From assembly GCF_914484835.1 (NCBI RefSeq), contig NZ_CAJZAR010000041.1, positions 62,182 through 126,181 on the forward strand: a stretch of DNA of 64,000 bases, in the 5' to 3' direction. This DNA comes from Paraburkholderia tropica (GTDB lineage Bacteria > Pseudomonadota > Gammaproteobacteria > Burkholderiales > Burkholderiaceae). This document shows, piece after piece, positions 37,734 through 47,404 of the stretch. Within the stretch, counting starts at the first letter, position 1, and each line of letters starts with the position of its first letter. Below the pieces are notes generated by a model. That model searched no databases and was not told where the DNA came from. It saw nothing but the letters and a program-made list of their open reading frames with translations. The position numbers and the translations under genes were made by a program.

Positions 37734-38528
37734 TTACATGCGGAAGTGTTCGCCGAGGTAGACGCGGCGCACGCTTTCGTTTTCGATGATTTCACCGGGC
37801 GCGCCGGAGGCCAGCACGGTGCCGTCGCTGATGATGTACGCGTGGTCGCAGATGCCGAGCGTCTCGCGCACGTTGTGGTCCGTGATCAGCACGCCGATGT
37901 TGCGCTGCTTCAGGAACTTCACGATCTTCTGGATTTCGAGCACGGCGATCGGGTCGACGCCCGCGAACGGTTCGTCGAGCAGGATGAAGCTCGGATCGGT
38001 CGCGAGTGCGCGCGCGATTTCCACGCGGCGGCGCTCGCCGCCCGACAGCGACAGCGCCGGGTTCTCGCGCAGGTGCGCGATCTGGAGCTCGTCGAGCAGC
38101 GCTTCGGCTCGCTGCGTGATCACGTCCTTGGTCAGGCGCTTGCCGTTCTCGTCGTGTTGCAGTTCCAGCACCGCGCGGATGTTTTCCTCGACGGTGAGCT
38201 TGCGGAACACCGAGGCTTCCTGCGGCAGATACGAGAGGCCCAGCGCCGCGCGCTTGTGGATCGGCAGCAGGCTGATGGACTGGCCGTCGAGGTCGATCTC
38301 GCCCGCGTCGAGCGGCACGAGGCCGACGATCATGTAGAACGACGTGGTCTTGCCCGCGCCGTTCGGACCGAGCAGCCCGACCACTTCGCCGCTCTTGACG
38401 TCGAGCGACACGTCTTTCACGACCGTGCGCGAGCCGTAGCGCTTCTTGAGGTTGCGCACGACGAGCGAGCTCGTCTTGCCCGCGGACGGACGCTGATGGA
38501 TGGGGGAAGCGGTGGTGGCGGCGTTCAC
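37734..38528 (-). CDS. lptB: LPS export ABC transporter ATP-binding protein
   Basis: 264-residue ABC ATPase powering extraction of lipopolysaccharide from the inner membrane with LptFG. Walker [10 protein letters not shown], signature [15 protein letters not shown], Walker [14 protein letters not shown] and H-loop ITDHNVRE are all present. About 20 extra N-terminal residues precede the domain, common in Burkholderiales. The start overlaps the lptA stop (ATGA). Confidence 0.97.
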   Translation of the reverse strand: MNAATTASPIHQRPSAGKTSSLVVRNLKKRYGSRTVVKDVSLDVKSGEVVGLLGPNGAGKTTSFYMIVGLVPLDAGEIDLDGQSISLLPIHKRAALGLSYLPQEASVFRKLTVEENIRAVLELQHDENGKRLTKDVITQRAEALLDELQIAHLRENPALSLSGGERRRVEIARALATDPSFILLDEPFAGVDPIAVLEIQKIVKFLKQRNIGVLITDHNVRETLGICDHAYIISDGTVLASGAPGEIIENESVRRVYLGEHFRM

Positions 38529-39217
38529 TGTTGCGGCGCTCCCTGAAGCTTCGTGGACGGCGCGAGCGTGGCCGAGGCGCCGGTGAGCGGCTGCGCGCCG
38601 CCGTTGCGCGGCGACAGCATCGCGCGCACGCGGCCCTTCGGATTGCCCGGGCCTGCGACGTCGGAACCCGACTTGGCCGTGTAGAAGTCGTTCTGGCCGT
38701 CGTACGTGATGACGCTGCCGTGGACCTGATCCATCACCGTGGAGAGACCCTGCAGGCGGCGTACCGTCGAACGCGTCGTGAGCGTGGTCAGGTCCTGCTT
38801 GCCGTCGTAGTCGATGCGCTCCGCCGTGCCTTCGACGTATTCGTCGATGCCTTCGCGCTTCTGGCGGAAGTAGGCGAGGTTGGCGTCGGGCGTGCCCGGC
38901 GCGACCGTGCCGGTGGCGTACTGATAGCCCTGCGGATCCTGGGTGACGACGAGCTTGTCCGCCTTGATGATGATCGTGCCCTTGGTGGCGACCACATGAC
39001 CCGTGAAGATGGTCTGCTGCTTGAGGTCGTCATAGGTCATGTTGTCCGCTTCGATGTTGAGCGGCTTGTCCTTGTCGGCGCGCTCGGCATGGGCGGCGGG
39101 GGCGAAACCCGCGAGCGGCAGCGCCGCGGCCAGCGCGGTCAACGCCGCGAGCGCGGCACGGCGCCAGCGCGCGCTGCGCAGGCTGCCGGACAAGGGGTGA
39201 GGAAGCGAATCGTTCAT
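38525..39217 (-). CDS. lptA: LPS transport periplasmic protein LptA
   Basis: 230 residues. Signal peptide (about residues 15-45, [20 protein letters not shown] then AHA). The mature protein is an OstA-like beta-jellyroll: [34 protein letters not shown] and [14 protein letters not shown]. It bridges the periplasm by head-to-tail stacking between LptC and LptD. Start at 39217 is set by the position of the signal peptide. Gene overlaps lptB by four bases. Confidence 0.94.
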   Translation of the reverse strand: MNDSLPHPLSGSLRSARWRRAALAALTALAAALPLAGFAPAAHAERADKDKPLNIEADNMTYDDLKQQTIFTGHVVATKGTIIIKADKLVVTQDPQGYQYATGTVAPGTPDANLAYFRQKREGIDEYVEGTAERIDYDGKQDLTTLTTRSTVRRLQGLSTVMDQVHGSVITYDGQNDFYTAKSGSDVAGPGNPKGRVRAMLSPRNGGAQPLTGASATLAPSTKLQGAPQQ

Positions 39218-39248
39218 GCAATCGTGCCTTGCGTGGACGGCCCGGGGA

Positions 39249-39848
39249 TCAGGACGAGCCGCCGGAGTCAGCCGGGGCGATCGCGCCGCGGACGTTGCCG
39301 TAGAGCTGGATGACCCGGGAGACATTGTTGTAGTTCATGCCGTTGGTGGCCGTCATGACCGACAGGCCGCGACGAAGTTTAACCGGCTTTTCGGTCAGGA
39401 TCACATCGTCGTTCACGAGCACGCGGAAATGTTCGGAATCCGCCTGCATCTCGGGATCGCCGACACCGGCCGCGCGCAGAATGCGCGCATTGTCGTACAG
39501 GTCGACGATCGAGGCGTCGGCGTTGACCGTGCCGCGCAGGCCCGTGGCCGTGACGACCGGCTTGCCGGGCTGGAACGCGCGCACGGCCGGATTCGTGAGG
39601 TCGCTGTAGGCGTTGTCCTCGTAGTGAACCATGTGCGTGGCCGTGAGGCGATACTGCGTCGCGCCCGACTGGTCGAGCTCGGACACCGAGAGCTGGTCGG
39701 CGAAGTAGTCCGGCGTGTGCGTGAGCGGACGCGGCGCGGCCTCGTTCTCGTGCGGCTTGACTGCCTGGAACAGCCACCAGGTGAAGCCGGCCAGGAAGGC
39801 CACGCAGAGGAGCGGGATCAGCGACGTGAGCCGGAACTTCTGGTTCAT
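39249..39848 (-). CDS. lptC: LPS export system protein LptC
   Basis: 199 residues. A single N-terminal transmembrane anchor (LIPLLCVAFLAGFTWWLF, about residues 10-27) and a periplasmic jellyroll domain (DYFADQLSVSELDQSG, MVHYEDNAYSDLTNP, GNVRGAIAP). It receives LPS from LptFG and passes it to LptA. Start overlaps the kdsC stop by four bases, so translation is coupled. Confidence 0.94.
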   Translation of the reverse strand: MNQKFRLTSLIPLLCVAFLAGFTWWLFQAVKPHENEAAPRPLTHTPDYFADQLSVSELDQSGATQYRLTATHMVHYEDNAYSDLTNPAVRAFQPGKPVVTATGLRGTVNADASIVDLYDNARILRAAGVGDPEMQADSEHFRVLVNDDVILTEKPVKLRRGLSVMTATNGMNYNNVSRVIQLYGNVRGAIAPADSGGSS

Positions 39849-40417
39849 CGCGGCTCCGCGCCCGGTTCCGATTCCGGTTCAACCGCGCAGGCGGCCGCGA
39901 GCAGGGCGTCGTAACGGCCTTGCGCGCGCAGGATCAGGTCGGTGACTTCGCGCACGGCGCCGTGGCCGCCGGTCTTGTCGGTGACCCAGTGCGCGCGCGC
40001 GAGCACGTCGGTGTGCGCGTTGGCGGGCGCGGCGCTGAAGCCGGCCTGCAGCATGACCGCGAGGTCGGGCCAGTCGTCGCCCATGTAGCCGCACTGCTCG
40101 GCCGTGAGGCCGGTTTCGGCGAGCAGCTGCTTGAACGCGACGCGCTTGTCTTCCACGCCCTGATACAGATGCGTGATGCGCAGTTCCTTGGCGCGCACGG
40201 CGACGATCTCGGACTTGCGCCCGGTGATGATGGCCGTGTCGATGCCCGCTTCGCGCAGCAGCTTGGCGCCGTGGCCGTCGAGCGAGTTGAAGCCCTTCAT
40301 GGTGTCGCCCGCGCCGGTAAAGAGCAGGCCGCCGTCGGTGAGCACACCGTCGACGTCGAAAATCATCAGACGCACGCGCGCGGCGCGCGCATTGGCATCG
40401 AGTTCGGGAACCGCCAT
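39845..40417 (-). CDS. kdsC: 3-deoxy-D-manno-octulosonate 8-phosphate phosphatase
   Basis: 190-residue C0-type HAD phosphatase that frees Kdo for LPS core synthesis. HAD motif I MIFDVDGVLTDG (nucleophile aspartate), FNSLDGHGAKLLREAGI, ITGRKS (motif II) and GYMGDDWPDLAVM (motif IV). Its start and the kdsD stop overlap by one base (TGATG). Confidence 0.96.
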   Translation of the reverse strand: MAVPELDANARAARVRLMIFDVDGVLTDGGLLFTGAGDTMKGFNSLDGHGAKLLREAGIDTAIITGRKSEIVAVRAKELRITHLYQGVEDKRVAFKQLLAETGLTAEQCGYMGDDWPDLAVMLQAGFSAAPANAHTDVLARAHWVTDKTGGHGAVREVTDLILRAQGRYDALLAAACAVEPESEPGAEPR

Positions 40418-41403
40418 CAGATCACCTTCTTGGAGAAGAGGTCGTGCATGTTGAGTGCGCCGATGAGCTCGCCTTCGGCGCCGACCACCAGCATCTGATT
40501 GATGCGGTGGCGCTCCATCAGTTCCACGGCTTCGACGGCCAGCTGGTCGGGACCGATGGTGCGCGGGCCTTTCGTCATGACCTGCGCGATCGGCAGATCG
40601 CGGAAGTCGCCGACGCGTTCGAGCACGCGGCGCAGGTCGCCGTCGGTGAAGATGCCGCTTACGTGGTTGTTCGAATCGACGATCGCCGTCATGCCCATGC
40701 GCTTGGCGGTGAGCTGGAACAGCGCTTCGCGCACCGTGGCCGTGTCGGGCACCTTCGGCACTTCGTCGCCGGTGCGCATCACGTCGCGCACGTAGGTGAG
40801 CAGGCGTCGGCCGAGCGCGCCGCCCGGGTGCGAGCGCGCGAAGTCGTCGGCGCCGAAGCCGCGTGCGTCGAGCACCGCGACCGCGAGCGCGTCGGACAGC
40901 GCGAGCGCCGCCGTGGTGCTGGCGGTGGGCGCGAGGTTCAGCGGACAGGCTTCCTTCTCGACGCCGGCGTCCAGATGGACGTCCGAAAGCTGGCCGAGCG
41001 TGGACTTCGGACGATTGCCGGTCATGCCGATCAGCTTCGCGCCGATGCGTTTCACGAGCGGCAGGATCGCCACGAGTTCTTCGGATTCGCCGGAATTCGA
41101 CAGACCGATGAAGACGTCGTCGGCGGTGACCATGCCGAGGTCGCCATGGCTCGCTTCGGCGGGATGCACGAAGAAGGCCGGCGTGCCCGTGGAGGCCAGC
41201 GTGGCCGCGAGCTTGCGCGCAATATGGCCCGATTTGCCGATGCCGGAAACGACCACGCGGCCGCGGCAGGAGAGGATGAGATCGACCGCGCCGACGAAGT
41301 TGTCGTCGAGCCGGTCGCGAAGCCCGCGCACGGCGTCAGCTTCGATGTCGAGCACGTCGCGAGCGAGCTTCAGCGCCCGGTCGCCATTGATTTTCGCTAT
41401 CAT
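40417..41403 (-). CDS. kdsD: D-arabinose 5-phosphate isomerase
   Basis: 328 residues: a SIS domain (about 30-180: VVVSGIGKSGHIARKLAATL, HPAEASHGDLGMV, LSNSGESEEL) and two CBS domains (about 205-325, ending GALNMHDLFSKKVI). Makes arabinose-5-phosphate from ribulose-5-phosphate, the first step to Kdo. First gene of the kdsD-kdsC-lptC-lptA-lptB unit, divergent from the antiporter gene 233 bases away. The start at 41403 is the family N-terminus MIAKINGDRAL. Confidence 0.96.
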   Translation of the reverse strand: MIAKINGDRALKLARDVLDIEADAVRGLRDRLDDNFVGAVDLILSCRGRVVVSGIGKSGHIARKLAATLASTGTPAFFVHPAEASHGDLGMVTADDVFIGLSNSGESEELVAILPLVKRIGAKLIGMTGNRPKSTLGQLSDVHLDAGVEKEACPLNLAPTASTTAALALSDALAVAVLDARGFGADDFARSHPGGALGRRLLTYVRDVMRTGDEVPKVPDTATVREALFQLTAKRMGMTAIVDSNNHVSGIFTDGDLRRVLERVGDFRDLPIAQVMTKGPRTIGPDQLAVEAVELMERHRINQMLVVGAEGELIGALNMHDLFSKKVI

Positions 41404-41636
41404 CCGGGGAGTATAGCAAAGGCGTATGCGCGCCGCGCCTGCACCCCAGCGCGCGACGGCCCGCGCGCCGGGCGCGCCCAGACCACGCGCCTGCCGCCAC
41501 GGCCTCTCGCGGCCGTCCCTCGCAGCACTTCCCAATCCGCATCGTTTGCGCCGATCATGGACCCGACCGGCGCGGGCGAAAATTTGCATCGCCGGCCACG
41601 CCCGAGAATGACTTCAGAACGAGGACGCTTCGCACG

Positions 41637-43652
41637 ATGATTTCACCGCTGGAAATGACGTTGTTCCTGTTGCTCGCCTCGGTGGTCGGCGTCGTGCTGT
41701 TCCGTTACCTGAATCTGCCGCCGATGCTCGGCTACCTCACGGTCGGCATTCTGGTCGGCCCGCGCGCGTTCGGCATCGTGCCGAACACGGAGGGCGCGCA
41801 GAATCTGGCGGAATTCGGCGTCGTGTTCCTGATGTTCTCGATCGGGCTGGAGTTTTCGCTCACCAAGCTGCGGGCGATGCGGCGCGCGGTGTTCGGGCTC
41901 GGGCTATCGCAGGTGGTCGGCACGATCCTCGTCGCGCTGCTGGTCGGGCTCGCGCTCGACCCGTGGGTGCATATCACGTGGCAGGCTTGCGTGGCGCTGG
42001 GCGGCGCGCTCGCCATGTCGTCGACGGCGATCGTCAGCAAGATGCTGGCGGAGCGGCTCGAGATCGAGTCGGAGCATGGCCGCAACATTCTCGGCGTGCT
42101 GCTGTTCCAGGATCTGGCCGTGGTGCCGCTGCTGATCGTGATCGCGGCGTTCGGCGGCTCGTCGAAGTCGCTGATCGAATCGCTCGGCATGGCGGCGGTC
42201 AAGATCGTGCTCGCGCTCGGCATTCTGCTGTTCGTCGGGCAGAAGTTCATGACGCGTTGGTTCAACGTCGTCGCGCGGCGGCGCTCGCAGGAGTTGTTCG
42301 TGCTCAACGTGCTGCTCGTCACGCTGGGCGCGGCGTTCGTCACCGATAAATTCGGCCTGTCGCTTGCGCTCGGCGCGTTTATCGCGGGCATGCTGATCGC
42401 CGAAACGCCGTACCGGCATCAGGTGGAAGAGGACATCAAGCCGTTTCGCGACGTGCTGCTCGGCCTCTTCTTCATCACCACGGGCATGCTGCTCAACCCG
42501 CACGTGATCATCCAGCATCCGTTCATGGTCGGCGTGTTCCTGCTCACGCCGGTCGTGCTCAAGGCGGTGCTGATCACGGCGCTCACGCGGCTGTTCGGCG
42601 CCTCGCCGGGCGTGGCGATGCGCACGGGCCTCGGGCTCGCGCAGGCCGGCGAATTCGGCTTCGTGCTGCTCAACCTCATTCTGGACAAGCATCTCGTCGA
42701 TCCCACGCTGCTCCAGGCGATTCTCGCGGCAATGCTGCTCTCGATGCTCGCCGCGCCGTTCCTGATCCAGAACGCCGATCGCATCGTGCTGCGCCTGTCG
42801 TCGACGGAATGGATGCAGCAGTCGCTGATGATGACGCGCATCGCCACGCAAAGCCTCAAGCAGAGCGGGCACGTGATCATTTGCGGCTATGGCCGCGCCG
42901 GGCAGAATCTGGCGCGCATGCTGGAAAACGAAGGCCTCTCGTATGTCGCGCTCGACCTGGACCCGGACCGCGTGGCGGCTGCTGCGGCGGCGGGCGAGTC
43001 GGTGGTGTTCGGCGACGCGGCGCGGCGCGAGTCGCTGGTCGCGGCGGGCATCCATCGTGCGGCGGCCGTGGCCATCACCTACGCGAACACGCAGTCGGCG
43101 TTTCGCGTGCTGCATCACATCCACGAACTGGAGCCCACGCTGCCCACGATCGTGCGCACGGTCGACGACGCCGATCTCGAACGCCTGCTCGCGGCGGGCG
43201 CGACCGAGGTGATCCCGGAGATCGTCGAAGGCAGTCTGATGCTGGCCTCGCACATGCTGGTGCTGATGGGCGTGCCGATGCGCCGCGTCGTGCGCCGCGT
43301 GGAAGAACTGCGCGACGAGCGCTACAGCCTGCTGCGCGGCTACTTCCACGGCACCGACGATGTGGGCGAGGACGGTCACGAGCAGGTGCGGCTACAATCC
43401 GTACCGGTCGACGCGCGCGCCGACGCCGTGGGCCGCACGCTCGCCGATCTGGGCCTGTTCGACCTCGGCGTGGAGGTGACCGCGATCCGCCGTCACGGCA
43501 TTCGCGGCGTGGAGCCCGATCCCTCGACGAAGCTGCGCGAAGCCGACATTGTCGTGCTGCGCGGCCTGCCCGAGCAACTCGCCCAGGCCGAGGAACGGCT
43601 GTCGCGGCATCGCAAGCCGGGCGCCGCCGGCGCGGGCGCGGCGGCGGCCTGA
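41637..43652 (+). CDS. CPA2-family cation:proton antiporter (KefB/YbaL type)
   Basis: 671 residues. Residues 1 to about 385 form 12 or so transmembrane helices with the Na+/H+-exchanger fold (EFGVVFLMFSIGLEFSL, GALAMSSTAIV, LLFQDLAVVPLLI). Residues about 410-530 are a TrkA-N Rossmann domain (IICGYGRAGQNLARMLENEG), followed by a TrkA-C domain. Exports potassium or sodium in exchange for protons, with NAD(H) or another nucleotide as gating ligand. The closest named relatives are YbaL and KefB; glutathione gating is not supported. Monocistronic. Confidence 0.88.
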   Translation: MISPLEMTLFLLLASVVGVVLFRYLNLPPMLGYLTVGILVGPRAFGIVPNTEGAQNLAEFGVVFLMFSIGLEFSLTKLRAMRRAVFGLGLSQVVGTILVALLVGLALDPWVHITWQACVALGGALAMSSTAIVSKMLAERLEIESEHGRNILGVLLFQDLAVVPLLIVIAAFGGSSKSLIESLGMAAVKIVLALGILLFVGQKFMTRWFNVVARRRSQELFVLNVLLVTLGAAFVTDKFGLSLALGAFIAGMLIAETPYRHQVEEDIKPFRDVLLGLFFITTGMLLNPHVIIQHPFMVGVFLLTPVVLKAVLITALTRLFGASPGVAMRTGLGLAQAGEFGFVLLNLILDKHLVDPTLLQAILAAMLLSMLAAPFLIQNADRIVLRLSSTEWMQQSLMMTRIATQSLKQSGHVIICGYGRAGQNLARMLENEGLSYVALDLDPDRVAAAAAAGESVVFGDAARRESLVAAGIHRAAAVAITYANTQSAFRVLHHIHELEPTLPTIVRTVDDADLERLLAAGATEVIPEIVEGSLMLASHMLVLMGVPMRRVVRRVEELRDERYSLLRGYFHGTDDVGEDGHEQVRLQSVPVDARADAVGRTLADLGLFDLGVEVTAIRRHGIRGVEPDPSTKLREADIVVLRGLPEQLAQAEERLSRHRKPGAAGAGAAAA

Positions 43653-43874
43653 GCCGCGCGCGAGGTCACGCGCCTCGCGCCCGGAATTGCGTCCGAAATC
43701 GCGCCCGGAATCGCGCGGCCGCGTGACACGAAAATCCGCGAAACTTCGCTGCCAGCCGGCGAGTCACACCGCGCGGCCCGGCCGGACGGCGGTGAGGTCG
43801 CACGGGGTCGCGCCCCGTTTTAATCGCGTGTCTGTATTACCTGTTCTTTATTCTTGCTACTGCCCGGAGAAATC

Positions 43875-44447
43875 ATGTCCAACGCACCTGCGAACTCGAA
43901 CGCGAGCACTGAAGCCGCGCAGTTCGTCAACAGTCTGATCCGCACGGTGCCCGACTGGCCTCAGCCGGGAGTGCAATTCCGCGATATCACGCCGCTGATT
44001 GGCCATCCGAAGGGCCTGCGCGTGCTGATCGATCTGTTCGTGGAGCGTTACGTGGACGCGAAGCTCGACTACGTGGCGGGCCTCGACGCGCGCGGCTTCA
44101 TCATCGGCCCGATCGTCGCGTACGAACTGAACGTGGGCTTCATTCCGGTGCGCAAGATCGGCAAGCTGCCGTACAAGACCGTGTCGGAGACCTACAAGCT
44201 CGAATATGGCGAGTCGACCGTCGAGGTGCACGAGGACGCCTGCAAGCCGGGCGACCGCGTGGTGATCGTCGACGACCTGATCGCCACGGGCGGCACCATG
44301 CTCGCGGGCAAGCTGCTGCTGGAGCGTCTCGGTGCGAAGGTGGTGGAGGGCGCGGCGATCATCGATCTGCCCGATCTCGGCGGCTCGAAGCTGCTGACCG
44401 AATCCGGCCTGCCGTTGTTCACCGTGACGTCATTCGGCGGCCATTGA
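43875..44447 (+). CDS. apt: adenine phosphoribosyltransferase
   Basis: 190 residues. Salvages adenine with PRPP to AMP. Seen: [19 protein letters not shown], the [11 protein letters not shown] segment and the PRPP loop [14 protein letters not shown]. Start at 43875 from GGAGAAATC before the ATG; about 15 flexible residues precede the domain. Followed 54 bases later by the LysE exporter. Confidence 0.95.
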   Translation: MSNAPANSNASTEAAQFVNSLIRTVPDWPQPGVQFRDITPLIGHPKGLRVLIDLFVERYVDAKLDYVAGLDARGFIIGPIVAYELNVGFIPVRKIGKLPYKTVSETYKLEYGESTVEVHEDACKPGDRVVIVDDLIATGGTMLAGKLLLERLGAKVVEGAAIIDLPDLGGSKLLTESGLPLFTVTSFGGH

Positions 44448-44501
44448 GCGCGCAAGCGCGCCCGGCCTCGCACAAGCCCCCTTAAACCGCCCGACACGCC
44501 C

Positions 44502-45116
44502 ATGCCCAACTTCGCGCTGTTTCTCGCGACCTCGATCGCGATCACCTTCGCGCCCGGTCCCGACAACCTGCAAGTGCTCGCGCGCGGCATCTCGCAGGGC
44601 CGCATGGCGGGCTTCGTGTCCGCGCTCGGCTTCGCGGCGGGCGTGACGTTCCACACGACGCTCGCCGCGCTCGGCATCGCCGCGCTGCTGCGTTCGTCGC
44701 CGCTCGCGTTCCATATCCTCAAGCTCGCGGGCGCCGCGTACCTGATCTGGATCGGCGTGAAGGCGCTGCGCAGCCAGGGACTCGCGGCGGCGGGCGAGCG
44801 TCCGCGCCAGCCGCTCGCGACGATCTTCCGCCAGAGCGTGCTCGGCAACATCATGAACCCGAAGGTCACGCTGTTCTTCGTGGTGTTCCTGCCGCAGTTC
44901 GTCGACGTGCACGGCGCGCAGAGCGTGACGTTGCAGATGCTCGAACTCGGCCTGCTGTTCATGGCGCAGACCGTGGTCGTGTTCTCGGTGTTCGGCGTGT
45001 GCGCGGGCGCGCTCGGCAGCTGGCTCAAGCGCCGTCCGCGCGCGGGCGTGTGGCTCGACCGCCTGGCCGGCCTGACCTTCATCGCGATCGGCATGCGCAT
45101 CGCGCTGCGCGATTGA
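44502..45116 (+). CDS. LysE/RhtB-family amino-acid exporter
   Basis: 204 residues, six predicted transmembrane helices. Family signature near the N-terminus (FAPGPDNLQVLARGISQGRMAG) and the NIMNPKVTLFFVVFLPQFV motif in the middle. Members export basic amino acids, homoserine, threonine or leucine; the substrate cannot be read from sequence. Close behind apt on the same strand and followed by the Nudix gene, possibly one transcript. Confidence 0.88.
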   Translation: MPNFALFLATSIAITFAPGPDNLQVLARGISQGRMAGFVSALGFAAGVTFHTTLAALGIAALLRSSPLAFHILKLAGAAYLIWIGVKALRSQGLAAAGERPRQPLATIFRQSVLGNIMNPKVTLFFVVFLPQFVDVHGAQSVTLQMLELGLLFMAQTVVVFSVFGVCAGALGSWLKRRPRAGVWLDRLAGLTFIAIGMRIALRD

Positions 45117-45174
45117 TGTATCGCTTGATGCCTCGCTCGATGCCTCGCTTCACTGACGCCCGGAGCCTCCCGAC

Positions 45175-46035
45175 ATGACCCTGCCCTGCATCACCGACGC
45201 GCGCCGCTTCGACGTGAACGCGCATCTGCCGTTTCATTTCGGCGACGAACGCGTGGGCTGGATCCGCGCGGCCGATGTCGCGCTGCTCGCGCGCTGGCCC
45301 GACGTCTTCGAGATCGACGGCGACGCCGACACCGCGCGCGTGACGCTCGCCGCCGAATTCGACAGCGTGACGGCGCGCAGCGCGGCGCTCGGCGCGGTGA
45401 TCGGCGCGCTGGCCGCCGAGGGCCGCATTCCGGGCTGGCGCGACGAAACCTACGCGGTCCGCAACGCCTTCGACGCGCCGCCGCTCGCCTATATCGAGCG
45501 CGCGGCCTCGCGCTTCTTCGGCACCATGACCTACGCGGTGCATTTGAACGGCGTCGTAGAATATGCGGGTTCCGCGGCGCCGCAGCTCTGGATCGCGCGC
45601 CGCAGCGACACCAAGGCGACCGATCCGGGCATGCTCGACAACGTGGTCGCGGGCGGTATCGGCTGGGGTCTCGGCGTCGAGGCCACGCTCGTGAAGGAGT
45701 GCTGGGAAGAGGCGGGCATCGCCGCCGAACTGGCCGCGCGCGCCACGCCGGGCCGCACCGTGCACGTGCTGCAGTCGCTGCCCGAAGGCACCCAGGCCGA
45801 GCAGATCTTCGTCTACGATCTGGCGCTGCCCGAGGATTTCGTGCCGCACAATCAGGACGGCGAAGTCGGCGAGCATCGTCTCGCGCGCATCGACGAAACC
45901 GCGCGCTGGATCGAGGAAGGCAAGATGACGGTGGACGCGAGTCTCGCGACGCTCGATCTGCTGCTGCGCCGCCAATGGATAGACGAGGACGCGTGCGAGG
46001 GCATGGCCGCGATCTTCGAGCCACCGACGCTGTGA
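45175..46035 (+). CDS. Nudix hydrolase with DUF4743 N-terminal domain
   Basis: 286 residues. N-terminal about 110 residues match the DUF4743 region that precedes the Nudix fold in thiamine-pyrophosphokinase-linked Nudix proteins; the Nudix box is GWGLGVEATLVKECWEEAG near residues 163-181, a variant with KECWEE for REUxEE. This group hydrolyses oxidised thiamine diphosphate or other nucleoside diphosphate derivatives in yeast relatives; the substrate here is unknown. Located between the exporter and purU. Confidence 0.88.
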   Translation: MTLPCITDARRFDVNAHLPFHFGDERVGWIRAADVALLARWPDVFEIDGDADTARVTLAAEFDSVTARSAALGAVIGALAAEGRIPGWRDETYAVRNAFDAPPLAYIERAASRFFGTMTYAVHLNGVVEYAGSAAPQLWIARRSDTKATDPGMLDNVVAGGIGWGLGVEATLVKECWEEAGIAAELAARATPGRTVHVLQSLPEGTQAEQIFVYDLALPEDFVPHNQDGEVGEHRLARIDETARWIEEGKMTVDASLATLDLLLRRQWIDEDACEGMAAIFEPPTL

Positions 46036-46104
46036 AAGGGCGTGGGTTTTTGAGTAACTGAAGCCCTTTTGAAATACCAGGAATCGATGGGAGTCACCAA
46101 GGTC

Positions 46105-46974
46105 ATGTCGACCGATCACAGCTTTATTCTCAAACTGTCCTGCGCCGACCGTCCGGGCATCGTGCATGCCGTGTCGGGTTTTCTGTTCGAGCGCGGCAGC
46201 AACATTCTCGACTCGGCCCAGTTCGGCGACAGCCACACGGGCGAGTTCTTCATGCGCGTGCATTTCCAGCAGGTGGGCGGCGACCCGGGCCTCGACGGCC
46301 TGCGCGACGCGTTCGCGCCGCTGGCGGACGAGTTCGGCATGCGCTGGGAGCTGCATGACGCGAACGTGAAGCCGCGCGTGGTGCTGATGGTGTCGAAGAT
46401 CGGCCACTGCCTGAACGACCTGCTGTTCCGCTATCGCACCGGTCAGTTGCCCATCGAGATTCCCGCGATCATCTCGAACCACAAGGACTTCTACCAGCTG
46501 GCGGCGAGCTACAACATTCCGTTCCATCACTTCCCGCTGCTCGGCGGCACGGCTGAGGACAAGGCCGCGCAGGAAGCGCGCGTGCTCGAAGTGGTGAACC
46601 GCGAAGGCGCGGATCTGGTGGTGCTCGCGCGCTACATGCAGATTCTTTCGCCGGAGCTGTGCACGGCGCTCAAGGGCCGCGCGATCAACATCCACCATTC
46701 GTTCCTGCCGAGCTTCAAGGGCGCGAAGCCGTACTACCAGGCGTTCGACCGCGGCGTGAAGCTGATCGGCGCGACGGCGCACTATGTGACGTCCGACCTC
46801 GACGAAGGCCCGATCATCGAGCAGGAAGTCGAGCGCGTGGACCACAACATGACGCCGGACCAGCTCACGGCGATCGGCCGCGACGTGGAGTGCGTGACGC
46901 TCGCGCGCGCGGTGAAGTGGCACGTCGAGCATCGCATTCTGCTGAACGGGCACAAGACGGTGGTGTTCCGTTAA
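46105..46974 (+). CDS. purU: formyltetrahydrofolate deformylase
   Basis: 289 residues: an ACT domain (FILKLSCADRPGIVHAVSGF) and a formyltransferase-like catalytic domain with VVLARYMQILS, the INIHHSFLPSFKGAKPY catalytic asparagine/histidine and an aspartate in TSDLDEGPII. Releases formate from 10-formyl-THF, balancing one-carbon pools and supplying PurT. Start at ATG 46105 (MSTDHSFILKLSC); ATG 46087 with AGGAATCG ahead of it and TTG 46069 are in-frame alternatives. Confidence 0.95.
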   Translation: MSTDHSFILKLSCADRPGIVHAVSGFLFERGSNILDSAQFGDSHTGEFFMRVHFQQVGGDPGLDGLRDAFAPLADEFGMRWELHDANVKPRVVLMVSKIGHCLNDLLFRYRTGQLPIEIPAIISNHKDFYQLAASYNIPFHHFPLLGGTAEDKAAQEARVLEVVNREGADLVVLARYMQILSPELCTALKGRAINIHHSFLPSFKGAKPYYQAFDRGVKLIGATAHYVTSDLDEGPIIEQEVERVDHNMTPDQLTAIGRDVECVTLARAVKWHVEHRILLNGHKTVVFR

Positions 46975-47027
46975 GCGCGTGTTCAGTGCGTGATCAGTAC
47001 GCAATCGCTGCGGCGATGAGGTGAAAA

Positions 47028-47055
47028 ATGGCCCCGGAAGGGGCCATTGTCTTTT
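47028..47055 (+). terminator. rho-independent terminator after purU
   Basis: ATGGCCCC, loop GGAA, GGGGCCAT, then TGTCTTTTGT. It stands between purU and the toxin-antitoxin pair. Confidence 0.85.
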
Positions 47056-47170
47056 GTCAGGTCATCGCCTAATAATGACTTGTTGCTCTAGTCATCACGG
47101 ACATAGCATGACGGATCCCGACAAGCGCGCACGCGGTGCGAAGAGCGCAGAGCGTGCAAAGAGGCGGCTC

Positions 47171-47404
47171 ATGGAATCTCAGCAGGTGTCCAAAACCGAG
47201 TTCAAGGCGAAAGCGCTCGAATTTTTCCGCCAGGTCGAAGCGTCCGGCGAAAGCGTCGTGGTGACCGATCACGGCCGTCCGACGCTGGAATTGCGGCCGT
47301 ATCGCAGCCTGGAGCGCGATCCGCTCGACATGTTGCGCGGCTCGGTCGTGCGTTACGACGGACCGACCGATCCCCTCGAAGTCGACTGGGACGCCGCGCA
47401 GTGA
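47171..47404 (+). CDS. Phd/YefM-type antitoxin
   Basis: 77 residues from ATG 47171 (AAGAGG 6 bases upstream); ATG 47108 would give 98. Residues 1-45 match the Phd/YefM DNA-binding fold: SKTEFKAKALEFFRQVEASGES then VVVTDHGRPTLELRPY. The C-terminal part (DMLRGSVVRYDGPTDPLEVDWD) would wrap the toxin. Its stop overlaps the toxin GTG by four bases, the usual antitoxin-first, translationally coupled layout. It should neutralise the toxin and autorepress the operon. Confidence 0.87.
   Translation: MESQQVSKTEFKAKALEFFRQVEASGESVVVTDHGRPTLELRPYRSLERDPLDMLRGSVVRYDGPTDPLEVDWDAAQ

Noticed and set aside
46034..46070. Possible terminator between the Nudix gene and purU
   Set aside because: AAAGGGC and GCCCTTT pair over a loop of about 20 bases; the stem is short and the T-tract brief, so it is not convincing.
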